Source: Rhizobiaceae bacterium (GTDB taxonomy: Bacteria; Pseudomonadota; Alphaproteobacteria; Rhizobiales; Rhizobiaceae). Taken from it: DNA of 64,000 nucleotides. Shown piece after piece: positions 8,619-18,133 of this stretch (position 1 is the first letter of the stretch; each line of letters opens with the position of its first letter). The notes under the pieces were generated by a model that saw only the letters and a program-made list of their open reading frames with translations, had not been told where the DNA came from and did no database searches. A program made the position numbers and the translations under genes. Location: the NCBI GenBank assembly GCA_027483885.1, contig JAIXTO010000220.1, forward strand, positions 26,105 through 90,104, written 5' to 3'.

Positions 8619-9590
8619 TCAGACGGCGCGACCGGGACGGCGTCGGCCGGCAACGATCATCGACAGCAACGTGCCGGCAACGGAGGTGACGATGACGAGG
8701 AGATGCGCGTTGACGGCAGCCTTGCCAAGCGCTGCCACGGCACCTGCGTCGCGCCCGCCGCCAAAAGCCAATGCGCCGGCGGTGATGCCGGCCGGATAGG
8801 TTCCAACGCCGCCCGGCGCATGCAGGGGCAAGACAGAGGAAAGTTCGCCACCCAGCGCACCGCCAAACCCTGCTGTGACATCCAGCCCGCCGATCAGCAC
8901 CAGCACCCAGGCGAGAACCGCGATCTTGACGAACCAGTTGATCAGCGTTGCGGCCCAGGCGCGCAGGAAGGCGCCCGCACTGAACGGCAGGCCTGCCTCG
9001 ATTTCGCCAAGCAGAGTTTCCAGCCGTGCCGGCAGGCTGCCATGCAGCAGGCGGAACAGCGGCTTGCGCGCCGCAAAACCGGCAGCCGGCAAAAGCGCAA
9101 ACAGGCACCAGGCAAGCCAGGCCCAAGCATGTGCAGCCTCAAGCGCCAGCCCGATACCCGCCGCTGCCATGAGCGCGTGCAGGTCGAGCAGCCGCATCAC
9201 AAGCAGCGCGGAGGTGGCGCGCGTGATGGAAAGGCCGAATTCGCGTTTCATCAGCAGCGGGAAGCTCATCTCACCGCTTCGAAACGGCAGCATGATGTTG
9301 AGCAGGTTATGGACCTGAACCAGTCGCAGCAGCAGCGGAAACTGCCCGGCCGTTTCGCGCGGAAAATAATCATGGATACGCCAGGTGCGCAGCACATAGG
9401 TGAAGATCAGCAACACCATTGCCGCAAGCGGCGTCAGCCATCCGGTGTCCTGCCAGAGCTTAAAAATCTGCTCCCAGCCCCAGAACCATTCGATGAAGGC
9501 GATATAGGCAAGGATCGCCAGTGCGGTGACCAGTGTCATCGCGTGGCGGATCATCCATGGCTTTTGGCTGGCAAGCCCGTCGCTGTTCAT
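8619..9590 (-). CDS. LPG-synthase-type integral membrane protein (UPF0104)
   Basis: A 323-residue polytopic inner-membrane protein of the lysylphosphatidylglycerol synthase transmembrane family (pfam03706 type, as in MprF flippase domains and GtrA-cluster proteins). Several hydrophobic helices are evident (VTALAILAYIAFIEW, LAAMVLLIFTYVL, LVMRLLDLHALMAAAGI and others). The family signature region HNLLNIMLPFRSGEMSFPLL and a second conserved segment LPLHAPGGVGTYPAG are present. There is no catalytic aminoacyltransferase domain, so lipid translocation is more likely than lysinylation. The start at 9590 has GGACGG upstream; a TTG five codons earlier is less likely. It is divergent from the glycosyltransferase cluster, which suggests an envelope-lipid role. 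Confidence 0.82.
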   Translation of the reverse strand: MNSDGLASQKPWMIRHAMTLVTALAILAYIAFIEWFWGWEQIFKLWQDTGWLTPLAAMVLLIFTYVLRTWRIHDYFPRETAGQFPLLLRLVQVHNLLNIMLPFRSGEMSFPLLMKREFGLSITRATSALLVMRLLDLHALMAAAGIGLALEAAHAWAWLAWCLFALLPAAGFAARKPLFRLLHGSLPARLETLLGEIEAGLPFSAGAFLRAWAATLINWFVKIAVLAWVLVLIGGLDVTAGFGGALGGELSSVLPLHAPGGVGTYPAGITAGALAFGGGRDAGAVAALGKAAVNAHLLVIVTSVAGTLLSMIVAGRRRPGRAV

Positions 9591-9835
9591 ATAAAAACCG
9601 TCCAAACGGTGGATCGTGATAGACAGGCCGCAGGCTAGAACGCCATGGCCTGTCGTCTATCAGCGACGTTTAGGAGAAAGAACAGGCATCGACAACTGCC
9701 GTTGTGAACGGGCTGCGTGAAGATGCCCCTGACCTTTCGCTTTCCCACCAACGCTCTGCCACAGCCACTTTGCAAGGTTGCGGGCCGTTCGAACACTGGG
9801 CCGCCGCATTTCCACGAATCAGAAGAAACCTGCTG

Positions 9836-11389
9836 ATGAAACCTGACATGACTTCACCACTGTTGCCTTCCGCCACGTCCTCGGAAATTGAAACGGAGAA
9901 CGCAACACGGTGGGACATCATACTTCCGGTCCTGCTCTTCGGCTATTTCCTGTTGAACTTTTTGCTGCGCCTGCTGGTCTCGGATTCGCTCGAGTTCGAC
10001 GAAGCGGAGCAGGTTGTCGCGTCGCAGTGGTTCGCATTCGGTTACGGGACCCAGCCTCCCTTCTACAACTGGCTGCAATATCTTGTCTTTTCTGTCGCAG
10101 GCGTGTCGATTGCCTCGCTTGCCGCATTGAAGAACACCATTCTCTTGGGGTTCTACCTGTTATCCTGGAAAACGGCGCGGCTTCTGCTGCCCCGGCCTGA
10201 GCACGCGGTCATCGCGACGCTCGGGCTGCTGACCATCCCGCAGGTGGCCTTCGAATCGCAGCGCGACCTGACACATACCGTCGGTGCGATCTTCTGTGCC
10301 GGCCTGTTTCTGTACGGTCTATTCTTCACGCTGAAGAAGCCGACGCTCGGGAGCTATGCCGTGACCGGTCTTGCGACCGGGCTGGGGCTGGTGGCGAAAT
10401 ACAATTTCGCCCTCCTGCCCGCCGCAGCTTTCCTGGCGGTGCTTCTTCATCCACAATGGCGCAAACGGGTGTTCGACATCCGCTTCCTCGCCACGGCTGC
10501 ACTGGCCCTTCTCGCGGTCGCTCCGCATGCCTACTGGTTACTCGGCAATCTCGACATGGCCTCGCAAAACACTCTGTCGAAGATGCAGGAAAGCGGCTCC
10601 TTGCCGGTGCGCTTTCCGTTTTTCACGGGCGTCACATCGCTGATCATTGCCGTGATCGGCTTTGGCGGTCTGACAGTCCTGTCCTACTGGCTCGCATTCG
10701 GAAACGACTTCCTAAAAAGCCGCAGCGCCGGCAGCACCTGGACACAGTTCATCGAATACATGCTGCTTGCCATGGCGGCCTGCATGCTGCTGGTGCTTCT
10801 GCTAACTGGGGCCGAGCATGTGAAGGACCGCTGGCTTGCCCCGCTTCTGGTGGTGTTGCCGCTTTATTTCACGCTCAAGCTTTCCTCTGCGGGGAGACTG
10901 ACGGCAGAAGGGATGCGGCGCTTCATCACCCTTGCGCTTGCCGTCATGGTGATCGTGCCGACGATCCTTGGCGTGCGCCTCTATCTGCCGCAGTGGACGG
11001 GAGAGTACGAGAAGCTGAACTATCCCCATCACGCCTTTGTCGACAGGCTGCTGGAAGACGTGGGCAAGCGGCCGAGCCTGATCCTTGCGGGCGACACCCA
11101 TCTCGGCGGCAATCTGCGCCTGTATCTGCCGGACGTTCCGGTCTACTCGAGCTTCTTGCCCTCATTCCAGCCAAACTACCGATGGGATGATGATCGCCCC
11201 ATCGTTGCGGCATGGCACAGCGATACCGACAAGATCGGCGAGATCCCGCCGGACCTGCGTGCCGCGATCGACCGGTTTGCCGGCCCCGCCGCCCGCATCG
11301 AGAGCCACACCGTTGGCCTACCTTACATCCATGGGGCGGACGGAGACCTGTATCACTTCGGTTACGCCGTTATCTATCCGGCGTATTGA
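9836..11389 (+). CDS. GT39 family (ArnT-like) membrane glycosyltransferase A
   Basis: A 517-residue polytopic protein of glycosyltransferase family 39 / PMT_2, which uses polyprenyl-phosphate sugars to glycosylate lipids or proteins on the periplasmic face. After the first helix it carries LEFDEAEQ, the acidic motif used for catalysis in ArnT/PMT proteins, then GYGTQPPFYNWLQY, FESQRDLTHT and GLVAKYNFALLP. About ten hydrophobic helices follow and a soluble C-terminal domain (about residues 400-517). I chose ATG 9836; 44 codons of open frame upstream are poor. It is a clear paralogue of the enzyme at 12510-14045 and shares its operon with the GT2 between them. Sugar and acceptor are unknown. 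Confidence 0.85.
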   Translation: MKPDMTSPLLPSATSSEIETENATRWDIILPVLLFGYFLLNFLLRLLVSDSLEFDEAEQVVASQWFAFGYGTQPPFYNWLQYLVFSVAGVSIASLAALKNTILLGFYLLSWKTARLLLPRPEHAVIATLGLLTIPQVAFESQRDLTHTVGAIFCAGLFLYGLFFTLKKPTLGSYAVTGLATGLGLVAKYNFALLPAAAFLAVLLHPQWRKRVFDIRFLATAALALLAVAPHAYWLLGNLDMASQNTLSKMQESGSLPVRFPFFTGVTSLIIAVIGFGGLTVLSYWLAFGNDFLKSRSAGSTWTQFIEYMLLAMAACMLLVLLLTGAEHVKDRWLAPLLVVLPLYFTLKLSSAGRLTAEGMRRFITLALAVMVIVPTILGVRLYLPQWTGEYEKLNYPHHAFVDRLLEDVGKRPSLILAGDTHLGGNLRLYLPDVPVYSSFLPSFQPNYRWDDDRPIVAAWHSDTDKIGEIPPDLRAAIDRFAGPAARIESHTVGLPYIHGADGDLYHFGYAVIYPAY

Positions 11390-11524
11390 CGAGGCAGCGG
11401 CACTGGCAACGCCGTTGCTCTTGATATAACAGGTCCCTCACAGCATACACGGTAGGCGCCTGAATGGCGGCCTTGAGAGCAGGTCCGGACGCGCTGCGCG
11501 AGGAACCGAGCGAGGAGAAAACAG

Positions 11525-12541
11525 GTGCAGTCAGTTGTAACACCGGTGGAAGGCGTGCCGGAGGCCGTGCCGATGGAATTGTCGCTGGTCGTTCCCATCT
11601 TCAACGAAGAAGAAAGTGTGGGACCGCTGATTGCCCGCATCGAAGAGGCGATGGTCGGCTGTCCCTATGCGTGGGAGCTGATCCTTGTCGATGACGGCAG
11701 CACGGATGCAACGCTTGCCAGTGCCCGCAGCGCCATAAACCGCCCGGGCCTCGACCTGCAGGTGGTGGCTCTGCAGCGCAATTTCGGCCAGACGGCTGCC
11801 ATGCAGGCGGGCATTACCCATGCCCGCGGGCGCCTGATCGCCACCCTCGACGGCGACCTGCAGAATGATCCGCGCGACATTCCCGAGATGGTGAAGGAGT
11901 TGGAGCGGCGCGAACTGGACCTCCTCGTCGGCTGGCGAAAGAACCGTCAGGACGGGCTTTTCCTGCGCAAGATCCCGTCCTGGATCGCCAATCGGCTGAT
12001 CGGGCGTATTACCGGCGTGCGCCTGCACGATTACGGCTGCAGCCTGAAGATCTATCGCGGATCGGTGATCAAACAGGTGCGGCTGATGGGCGAGATGCAC
12101 CGCTTCATCCCTGCCTGGGTGGCCGGCGTCGTGCCGAGTTCACGCATCGGCGAAATGCCGGTGACCCACCATGCGCGCCAGCACGGCACGTCCAAATATG
12201 GCATCTCGCGCACCTTCCGGGTGATCCTCGATCTCCTGTCGGTGATGTTCTTCATGCGCTTCAAGGCGCGACCGGGCCATTTCTTCGGTTCGCTGGGGCT
12301 CGCACTTGGCGCGCTCTCCGGCCTCATCCTCACTTACCTGTTCATCGACAAGTTCATCATGGGCAATGATATCGGCACGCGGCCGCTGTTTCTGGTCGGC
12401 ATCATGCTGTTTCTGTCGTCCATGCAGCTGATCACGACGGGCATCCTCGCTGAAATGCTGGCGCGGACCTATTATCGAGACGAAAATTCCCTGAGCTATA
12501 TCGTGAGAGATGTTTTCAGCGGTGAGCACCCGAATTCATAA
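11525..12541 (+). CDS. GT2 family glycosyltransferase (DPM1/ArnC/GtrB-like)
   Basis: A 338-residue polyprenyl-phosphate glycosyltransferase. It would transfer a sugar from a nucleotide donor to undecaprenyl phosphate at the cytoplasmic face, making the donor for a GT39 enzyme. The N-terminal GT-A domain has LVVPIFNEEESV, ILVDDGSTDAT, the metal-binding ATLDGDLQNDP, and the GCSLKIYRG and HHARQHGTSKYG segments typical of GtrB/ArnC proteins. Two C-terminal transmembrane helices (LGLALGALSGLILTYLF and FLVGIMLFLSSMQLITTG) complete it. The GTG start has AGGAG upstream; an ATG 16 codons later is an alternative. The last 32 bases overlap the next gene, so translation is probably coupled. Confidence 0.9.
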   Translation: MQSVVTPVEGVPEAVPMELSLVVPIFNEEESVGPLIARIEEAMVGCPYAWELILVDDGSTDATLASARSAINRPGLDLQVVALQRNFGQTAAMQAGITHARGRLIATLDGDLQNDPRDIPEMVKELERRELDLLVGWRKNRQDGLFLRKIPSWIANRLIGRITGVRLHDYGCSLKIYRGSVIKQVRLMGEMHRFIPAWVAGVVPSSRIGEMPVTHHARQHGTSKYGISRTFRVILDLLSVMFFMRFKARPGHFFGSLGLALGALSGLILTYLFIDKFIMGNDIGTRPLFLVGIMLFLSSMQLITTGILAEMLARTYYRDENSLSYIVRDVFSGEHPNS

Positions 12542-14045
12542 ATTCCTCGTCCGCCATCCGGACGTCGTCATCTGGCTGATCCTCGGCTATTTCGTACTGT
12601 GCGTGCTGTTGCGGGTCATCCGCTCGGAAAGCCTGCAGAACGACGAAGCCGAGCAGGCCTTTCAGGCGCAGATGCTGCTGATGGGTTATGGTCGCCAGCC
12701 GCCGTTCTACAACTGGCTGCAATATGGCTTGGTCGATCTCCTCGGCCTGTCGGTGGCAACGATCTCGCTTTTGAAGAATGGGTTGCTGTTTCTCTGTTGC
12801 CTGTTTTATCTCGTCGCAGCCCGCATGGTGATCAACGACCGGCGCCTGCCGTTCGTTGCCATGCTGGGCGTTCTGGCCGTCCCCTCCGTCACCATTCTGG
12901 CGCAGCGTGACCTCACCCATGCGGTGGCAACGCTCTGTCTGGTCTCGCTGTTTCTCTGTGCGCTTCTACACGTCCTGAAGCGCGCGAGCCTGGCGGGCTA
13001 TCTGGTGCTTGGCGTCACCGTCGGCATCGGCATCATCACCAAATACAATTTCGTCATCCTGCCCATGGCCGCCGTTCTCGCCATGCTGCCCGATGCAGAA
13101 TTTCGCCGTCGCCTGTTCGACTGGCGGGTCATCCCGGCCGTCCTCGTCGCTGTTGCCATCGTTACCCCGCATCTCGTCTGGGTGCTTTATCATCTGGATC
13201 TGGCGACGACGGATACGGTGAAGGCCATGCATGAAGGGGCCTCCGGCGATAGCGTCAAGGACACTATCCGGGGGCTGATTTCCATTCTCAAGGCGACAGC
13301 GGAAGGTTCGGTGCCGGTTCTCTTGCTGTTCGGGCTGGTGTTTTATCGCGATATCGGCGCCGCATGGCGGGCACAAAACCGCTGGACGCGCCTCGTCGGC
13401 GGCATGATCATCGCCTCGCTGGTCATCGTGGCGCTGATCGGCATTGGCTTCGGGGCCTCCAGCATCCGGCAGAAATGGCTTTCCCCGTTCCTGCTGCTCC
13501 TGCCGCTCTACCTCACCCTGAAGCTCGATGCCGCAGACCGCGACATGCGCAAGAGCGTGGCGCGCATGGCACCGCCGATCCTCGGGATCGTCACCGGCTT
13601 CATCGTCTATCTGGGGCTGAGCAACCTCATCGGCCCGCTGATCGGCGACTACGGCAAGGAACACATTCCCTACGGCCCCTTCCTTGAACAGGTGATGGCG
13701 GAACGTGGAGAACGGCCGTCCTACATCGTCAGCAGCGACCTGATGCTGGCTGGCAATGTGCGCCTGCCATTGCCGACGGTGCCGGTTTTCATACCGGGCA
13801 CGCCGGAACCGGTATCCCTGGAGGCGGTGGCCCATCAGGGCGCGGGACTGGTGGCATGGCCGGCAAAACCCGGCGATACCGACCTTCCGGACACGGTTGC
13901 CCCATTCCTAACAGCGCATGGACTTGTGGTCGACGAAAGCGCCGGGCCGCGCCAGACGGCGGTGCCCTATCTGTTTTCCGGCGGCCGCCAGACCTTTACC
14001 TTCGGATATGCCTGGGTGAAGCAGGCGCCAACCCCGGCACGCTGA
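12510..14045 (+). CDS. GT39 family (ArnT-like) membrane glycosyltransferase B
   Basis: A 511-residue polytopic GT39/PMT_2 enzyme and close paralogue of the one at 9836-11389. Shared signatures are LQNDEAEQ (catalytic acidic residues), GYGRQPPFYNWLQY, LAQRDLTHAVATL and GIITKYNFVILP, then about ten membrane helices and a periplasmic C-terminal domain with the parallel segment SSDLMLAGNVRLPLP. The start codon lies inside the GT2 gene; a GTG 12 bases further in is an alternative. The GT39-GT2-GT39 order suggests that one polyprenyl-phosphate sugar is used by two transferases with different acceptors, or for two sites of one glycolipid. This is inference. Confidence 0.86.
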   Translation: MFSAVSTRIHKFLVRHPDVVIWLILGYFVLCVLLRVIRSESLQNDEAEQAFQAQMLLMGYGRQPPFYNWLQYGLVDLLGLSVATISLLKNGLLFLCCLFYLVAARMVINDRRLPFVAMLGVLAVPSVTILAQRDLTHAVATLCLVSLFLCALLHVLKRASLAGYLVLGVTVGIGIITKYNFVILPMAAVLAMLPDAEFRRRLFDWRVIPAVLVAVAIVTPHLVWVLYHLDLATTDTVKAMHEGASGDSVKDTIRGLISILKATAEGSVPVLLLFGLVFYRDIGAAWRAQNRWTRLVGGMIIASLVIVALIGIGFGASSIRQKWLSPFLLLLPLYLTLKLDAADRDMRKSVARMAPPILGIVTGFIVYLGLSNLIGPLIGDYGKEHIPYGPFLEQVMAERGERPSYIVSSDLMLAGNVRLPLPTVPVFIPGTPEPVSLEAVAHQGAGLVAWPAKPGDTDLPDTVAPFLTAHGLVVDESAGPRQTAVPYLFSGGRQTFTFGYAWVKQAPTPAR

Positions 14046-14048
14046 GCC

Positions 14049-15434
14049 TTACCGAGAAACCGTATCGCGCAGGTGATCGAGCCCTGCGCGCAACGTCTCC
14101 ACCATCTGGTCCACCTCTCCGCGTGTGATGATCAGCGCCGGTGAGGCGAGCATCCGGTCGCCGGTCGCGCGCATCACCAGCCCGTTTTCCAGGCAATGGT
14201 TGCGCACGATGGTGCCGGCATCATCGGGCTTTTCGAAGCGCCGGCGCGTTGCTTTGTCGCTAGCAATCTGCACGCCAGCAATCAGGCCGACCGCATCGAC
14301 GGCACCGACGATCTCGTGGTCTTCGAGCGTTTTGAGCGCGGCTGCAAAATAAGGGCCGATATCGGTGCGCACCCGCTCCACCAGTCCCTCGTCCTCGATG
14401 ATGCGCAGGTTTTCGAGCGCTGCCGCCGCGCAGACCGGATGGCCGGAATAGGTAAATCCGTGGTTGAAATCACCGGCCTCCTCGATCATCACGCGCGCCA
14501 CGCGGTCGCTCACCAGCACACCGCCGATCGGCAGGTAACCGGAGGAAAGCCCCTTGGCGATCGGCGCCAGATCCGGCTCGAAACCGAAATGCTGGTGGCC
14601 GAACCAGCGCCCGAGCCGGCCGAACCCGCAGATCACCTCGTCGGCCACCAGCAGGATGTTGCGCGCCTTGCAGATGCGGGCAATTTCCGGCCAGTAGCTG
14701 GCGGGCGGCACGATGACGCCGCCGGCCCCCTGGATCGGTTCAGCAACGAAGGCTGCGACATTGTCCTCGCCCAGTTCGTCGATCCGTGCCTCCAGTTCGC
14801 GGGCCATCTTCAGGCCGAAGTCATCGGGCGTCAGGTCACCGCCATCGGCATACCAGTAGGGCTGGCCGATATGGGAAATGCCCTCGATCGGCAGGTTGCC
14901 CTGCTCATGCATGTGCTTCATGCCGCCGAGCGATGCGCCGGCAACGGTTGAGCCGTGGTAACCGTTGCGGCGCGCAATCACATGGGTCTTCGTCGGGTGG
15001 CCGAGCGCCTTCCAGTAGACGCGGGCCATACGAAACCAGGTATCCGTAGCTTCAGAACCGGAATTGGTGAAGAAGACGTGGTTGAGGTTAGGCCCGGCAT
15101 AACCGGTGATCTTTTGCGCCAGCAGCGTCGCCGGTTCGTTGGTCGTGCCAAAGAAGGTGTTGTAATAAGGCAGCTCGTTCATCTGCCGCGACACGGCGTC
15201 TGCGATCTCTTTGCGGCCATACCCGATATTGACGCACCAGAGGCCGGCAAACGCATCGAGATATTGTTTGCCCTGCGCATCCCAGATGTGAACGCCCTCG
15301 CCCCGCGCGATGATGCGCGTGCCCTTGGCGTTCAGCTGTTTCATGTCGGAAAACGGATGCAGGTGATGCGCCGCATCGATGGCAGAGAGGTTGGACAGGG
15401 TCTTGGCGGCGGTCACGGCATCCCTTTCGCGCAT
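14049..15434 (-). CDS. Class III (omega) aminotransferase, probably polyamine catabolism
   Basis: A PLP enzyme of 461 residues (470 if the upstream GTG at 15461 is used). Motifs are LDAFAGLWCVNIGYG, the PLP-phosphate site FTNSGSEATDT, the RRNGYHGST element, the aspartate in LLVADEVICGFGRLG, and the Schiff-base lysine in APIAKGLSSGYLPIG. It groups by motif with putrescine/omega-amino acid:pyruvate aminotransferases such as SpuC. The adjacent divergent glutamine-synthetase-like ligase supports a role in polyamine use, since gamma-glutamyl-putrescine ligases and such aminotransferases are commonly paired. The 3' end is three bases from the end of the convergent GT39 gene. Substrate not proven. 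Confidence 0.86.
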   Translation of the reverse strand: MRERDAVTAAKTLSNLSAIDAAHHLHPFSDMKQLNAKGTRIIARGEGVHIWDAQGKQYLDAFAGLWCVNIGYGRKEIADAVSRQMNELPYYNTFFGTTNEPATLLAQKITGYAGPNLNHVFFTNSGSEATDTWFRMARVYWKALGHPTKTHVIARRNGYHGSTVAGASLGGMKHMHEQGNLPIEGISHIGQPYWYADGGDLTPDDFGLKMARELEARIDELGEDNVAAFVAEPIQGAGGVIVPPASYWPEIARICKARNILLVADEVICGFGRLGRWFGHQHFGFEPDLAPIAKGLSSGYLPIGGVLVSDRVARVMIEEAGDFNHGFTYSGHPVCAAAALENLRIIEDEGLVERVRTDIGPYFAAALKTLEDHEIVGAVDAVGLIAGVQIASDKATRRRFEKPDDAGTIVRNHCLENGLVMRATGDRMLASPALIITRGEVDQMVETLRAGLDHLRDTVSR

Positions 15435-15561
15435 CGATTTTCCCGCGCCGGTCGCGGGCACGATGTGCCTGATTGTAAGGCGGTTTCTGATCGGCTACGA
15501 ACATGACCTAACGACACCATGTTTGGCAAGGCTGAGCCTGGCCGACGAACCGGGGCACCGC

Positions 15562-16917
15562 ATGACCGAGACGCCGTCATCTGCAACCACCAGCTATCCC
15601 GCCGAACCGCGCATCGAAATCCTGCTGGTCGGGATGAACGGCGATCTGCGCGGCAAGCAGATCCCGCTGTCGGCACAGAAGAAGGTGTGGGACGGTACGG
15701 TGCGGTTGCCCTCGTCCACCCAGTCGCTCGACATCTGGGGCGACGACAATGACGACATTACCGGGCTGTCGCTGACGATCGGCGATCCGGATGGGCTCTG
15801 CATTCCCGATCCGCGCAGCAGTGCGCTCATGCCCTGGGCACCGGAGGGCTCGCTGCAGGTGCTCGCCACCATGCATGAGATGGATGGCAGCCCGAGCTTC
15901 ATGGATCCGCGCGCCATCCTGGCCGGGATGCTGGATCGCTACAAGGCGCGCGGCCTGACGCCGGTCGTGGCGACGGAACTGGAATTCTATCTGGTGGAAG
16001 ACGATTTTCGCGAGACCGGGCACCCGCGCCCGCCTGAGCGCCTGACCTATCGCGGTGATCCGAACGGCTACCAGCTCTATGACATGGGGGCCGTGGATGC
16101 GCTTGCCGATTACCTGACGACGCTGCGCGCCTGGGCCAAGGCACAAGACCTGCCGGCCGATGCGACCACGGCGGAATTCGGCCCCGGCCAGTTCGAGATC
16201 AACCTTCTCCACCGCGCCGATGCGCTGGCCGCCGCCGATGACTGCATTTTTCTGAAGCGACTGGCCGAACAGGCGGCCCGCCGCCATGGCCTCAAATCCA
16301 CCTGCATGGCAAAGCCCTATGGCGATCATGCCGGTTCCGGCCTGCATGTGCATGCCAGCATCGTCGATGCCGACGGCCACAATATTCTCGATGCGAAAGG
16401 TGGCGATCCGGTGCGGCTCAAATCCGTCTGCGCCGGCATGCTCGACACGATGCGCGACGCGCAGCTGATCTTTGCGCCCTTTGCCAATTCCTACCGGCGT
16501 TTTCAGCCCGGCTCGTTTGCGCCTGTCGATATCGACTGGGGTTTTGGCCATCGCGGCACCGCGATCCGCATTCCCGACAGCAACGGACCGGCGGCCCGCA
16601 TCGAACACCGCGTGGCCGGCGCAGACGCCAATCCGTATCTGCTGCTGACGGCCATTCTGGGTGGGATGCTCAGGGGCCTCGATGAGACGCTCGATGCCGG
16701 CCCCGCCACCGAACCGGGTGGACAACCGCCCGGCAACCGCCGGCTGACGCATGATTTCCTGACCGCCGTCGAGGAATTTTCCGCCTCGCCCTTCATCGCC
16801 GATATTTTTGGCGCGCGGTACGCGAAACTTTATGGCGATACGAAGCGCAAGGAAGCCATCACTTTCCTACGCACCGTCTCCGATTTCGATTACCGCACCT
16901 ATCTTCCCCGTATCTGA
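15562..16917 (+). CDS. Glutamine synthetase family ligase (gamma-glutamylpolyamine synthetase-like)
   Basis: A 451-residue protein with the glutamine synthetase beta-grasp and catalytic domains: metal/glutamate elements ATELEFYLVED and AEFGPGQFEINLLH, the ATP region KPYGDHAGSGLHVHAS, and GHRGTAIRIPDSN. The N-terminus is short and diverged, and the sequence lacks the usual adenylylation-loop tyrosine context of GlnA, which points to the PuuA/SpuI type that joins glutamate to putrescine or other amines. I chose ATG 15562, as the in-frame extension upstream overlaps the divergent aminotransferase gene. It shares a 127-base divergent promoter region with that gene. Confidence 0.88.
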   Translation: MTETPSSATTSYPAEPRIEILLVGMNGDLRGKQIPLSAQKKVWDGTVRLPSSTQSLDIWGDDNDDITGLSLTIGDPDGLCIPDPRSSALMPWAPEGSLQVLATMHEMDGSPSFMDPRAILAGMLDRYKARGLTPVVATELEFYLVEDDFRETGHPRPPERLTYRGDPNGYQLYDMGAVDALADYLTTLRAWAKAQDLPADATTAEFGPGQFEINLLHRADALAAADDCIFLKRLAEQAARRHGLKSTCMAKPYGDHAGSGLHVHASIVDADGHNILDAKGGDPVRLKSVCAGMLDTMRDAQLIFAPFANSYRRFQPGSFAPVDIDWGFGHRGTAIRIPDSNGPAARIEHRVAGADANPYLLLTAILGGMLRGLDETLDAGPATEPGGQPPGNRRLTHDFLTAVEEFSASPFIADIFGARYAKLYGDTKRKEAITFLRTVSDFDYRTYLPRI

Positions 16918-16923
16918 GCGAGT

Positions 16924-17883
16924 TCAGAGGGACGCCTGCTCCTCTGCCCGGCCTTCCTGGGCCTGAACCTGAATATTCGGCTGCTGCGGTTTGCGCACCA
17001 GCACCTTCAGTTCGCCGGCGTGGATCTTCAGCATGACGTCGCGGTCCATCGGCAGAAGTTCTCCGTCGATGACGCAGCGAATATCCTTTCGCGCGCGCGG
17101 AAAATGCAGTTCCAGTTCGGTGACAGTCACGGCCTGCACCGCTTCATTGTCCGTCATGCGTCCGCGCAGGATATCGAAAGTCAGGCGCGCGACGCCAAGC
17201 GACGTCAGCGCATCGGCGGTGTAGAACCCGAGATGCCCTCCGGTGACACTTTCGGCATACATCAGCGCATCGCTGCCGAATTCATTGTTGGAAACCGAGA
17301 TGGCCGAGACCTTGCGCACGCCGCGCTCCCCTTCGGCATTAAATTCCACCTCGAAGACCGGTGGATTGAACATCACCCCGAGCGCTGCCCGCGCACTGGC
17401 GCGCATTTTTCCGAGACGGGACGCATAGGTCATCTTGTTGCGGTAACGGATCATGCGCGCATGCAGGCCGGCGGAAAACTGGTGGACGAAGCTTCGACCG
17501 TTGGCGCTGGCAATATCCACCGCCAGAACCTCGCCTTCTGCCAGCACCTCCAGCACCTGCCAGATATCCAGCGGCAGTTTTAGCGTGCGGGCAAAAAGGT
17601 TCATGGTGCCGGCGGGAACGATGCCGAGTGCCAACCCGCTTTTCCAGGCAATGCCGGCCGCCGCCGAGATGGTGCCATCACCGCCGCCGGCAATCAGCCC
17701 TTCGACGCCGGGCGTCTCAGCCACGGTCTTCATCGCGTCAACCACCTCGTCACCGGCGACGACCCGGCACTCGATGTCATGGCCTGCGGCCCGGAACGCC
17801 CGTACGGCATGTGCGCAATAATCCTCCATGTCCGTTGTCTTGAAGGTACCGCCGTCGCGGTTGAAGATGGCAATGAGCTTCAT
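16924..17883 (-). CDS. Diacylglycerol kinase family lipid kinase
   Basis: A 319-residue soluble protein with the DAGK catalytic domain. The start is MKLIAIFNRDGGTF, and the nucleotide-binding motif is LIAGGGDGTISAAAG near residue 75, followed by LGIVPAGTMNLFART. The C-terminal beta-sandwich domain contains the SVTGGHLGFYTADAL and CVIDGELLP elements seen in YegS/DgkB-like kinases. It likely phosphorylates diacylglycerol or a related lipid at the membrane surface. ATG 17883 begins at the conserved core; a longer frame upstream is not supported. The gene converges on the glutamine-synthetase-like gene with a 6-base gap. Confidence 0.88.
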   Translation of the reverse strand: MKLIAIFNRDGGTFKTTDMEDYCAHAVRAFRAAGHDIECRVVAGDEVVDAMKTVAETPGVEGLIAGGGDGTISAAAGIAWKSGLALGIVPAGTMNLFARTLKLPLDIWQVLEVLAEGEVLAVDIASANGRSFVHQFSAGLHARMIRYRNKMTYASRLGKMRASARAALGVMFNPPVFEVEFNAEGERGVRKVSAISVSNNEFGSDALMYAESVTGGHLGFYTADALTSLGVARLTFDILRGRMTDNEAVQAVTVTELELHFPRARKDIRCVIDGELLPMDRDVMLKIHAGELKVLVRKPQQPNIQVQAQEGRAEEQASL

Positions 17884-18133
17884 GGCAAGGTTCCGAGTTG
17901 GCAGCGCCACAGAACGACGCAACGTGTGAAATGGTTGCTTCTGATGATCCGGACAAGGGTTTTAGAGGTAAGAGCGTCTATCATCATTATTGCACGACAG
18001 TCATTTCCGCTCTCCCGCACTGCAAAATAGTATGGTAGCCTTAGCAAATATAGCCGTGCCCCTCACGGCTTGCCCCCAATCACGGACAGCCCCTGAACGC
18101 CATTCTGGCGATCAGCTTACGCTTGCGAACACC

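Noticed and set aside
15379..15561. N-terminal extension of the glutamine-synthetase-like ligase
   Set aside because: These 61 codons overlap the start of the divergent aminotransferase and show no family similarity; ATG 15562 begins the normal protein.
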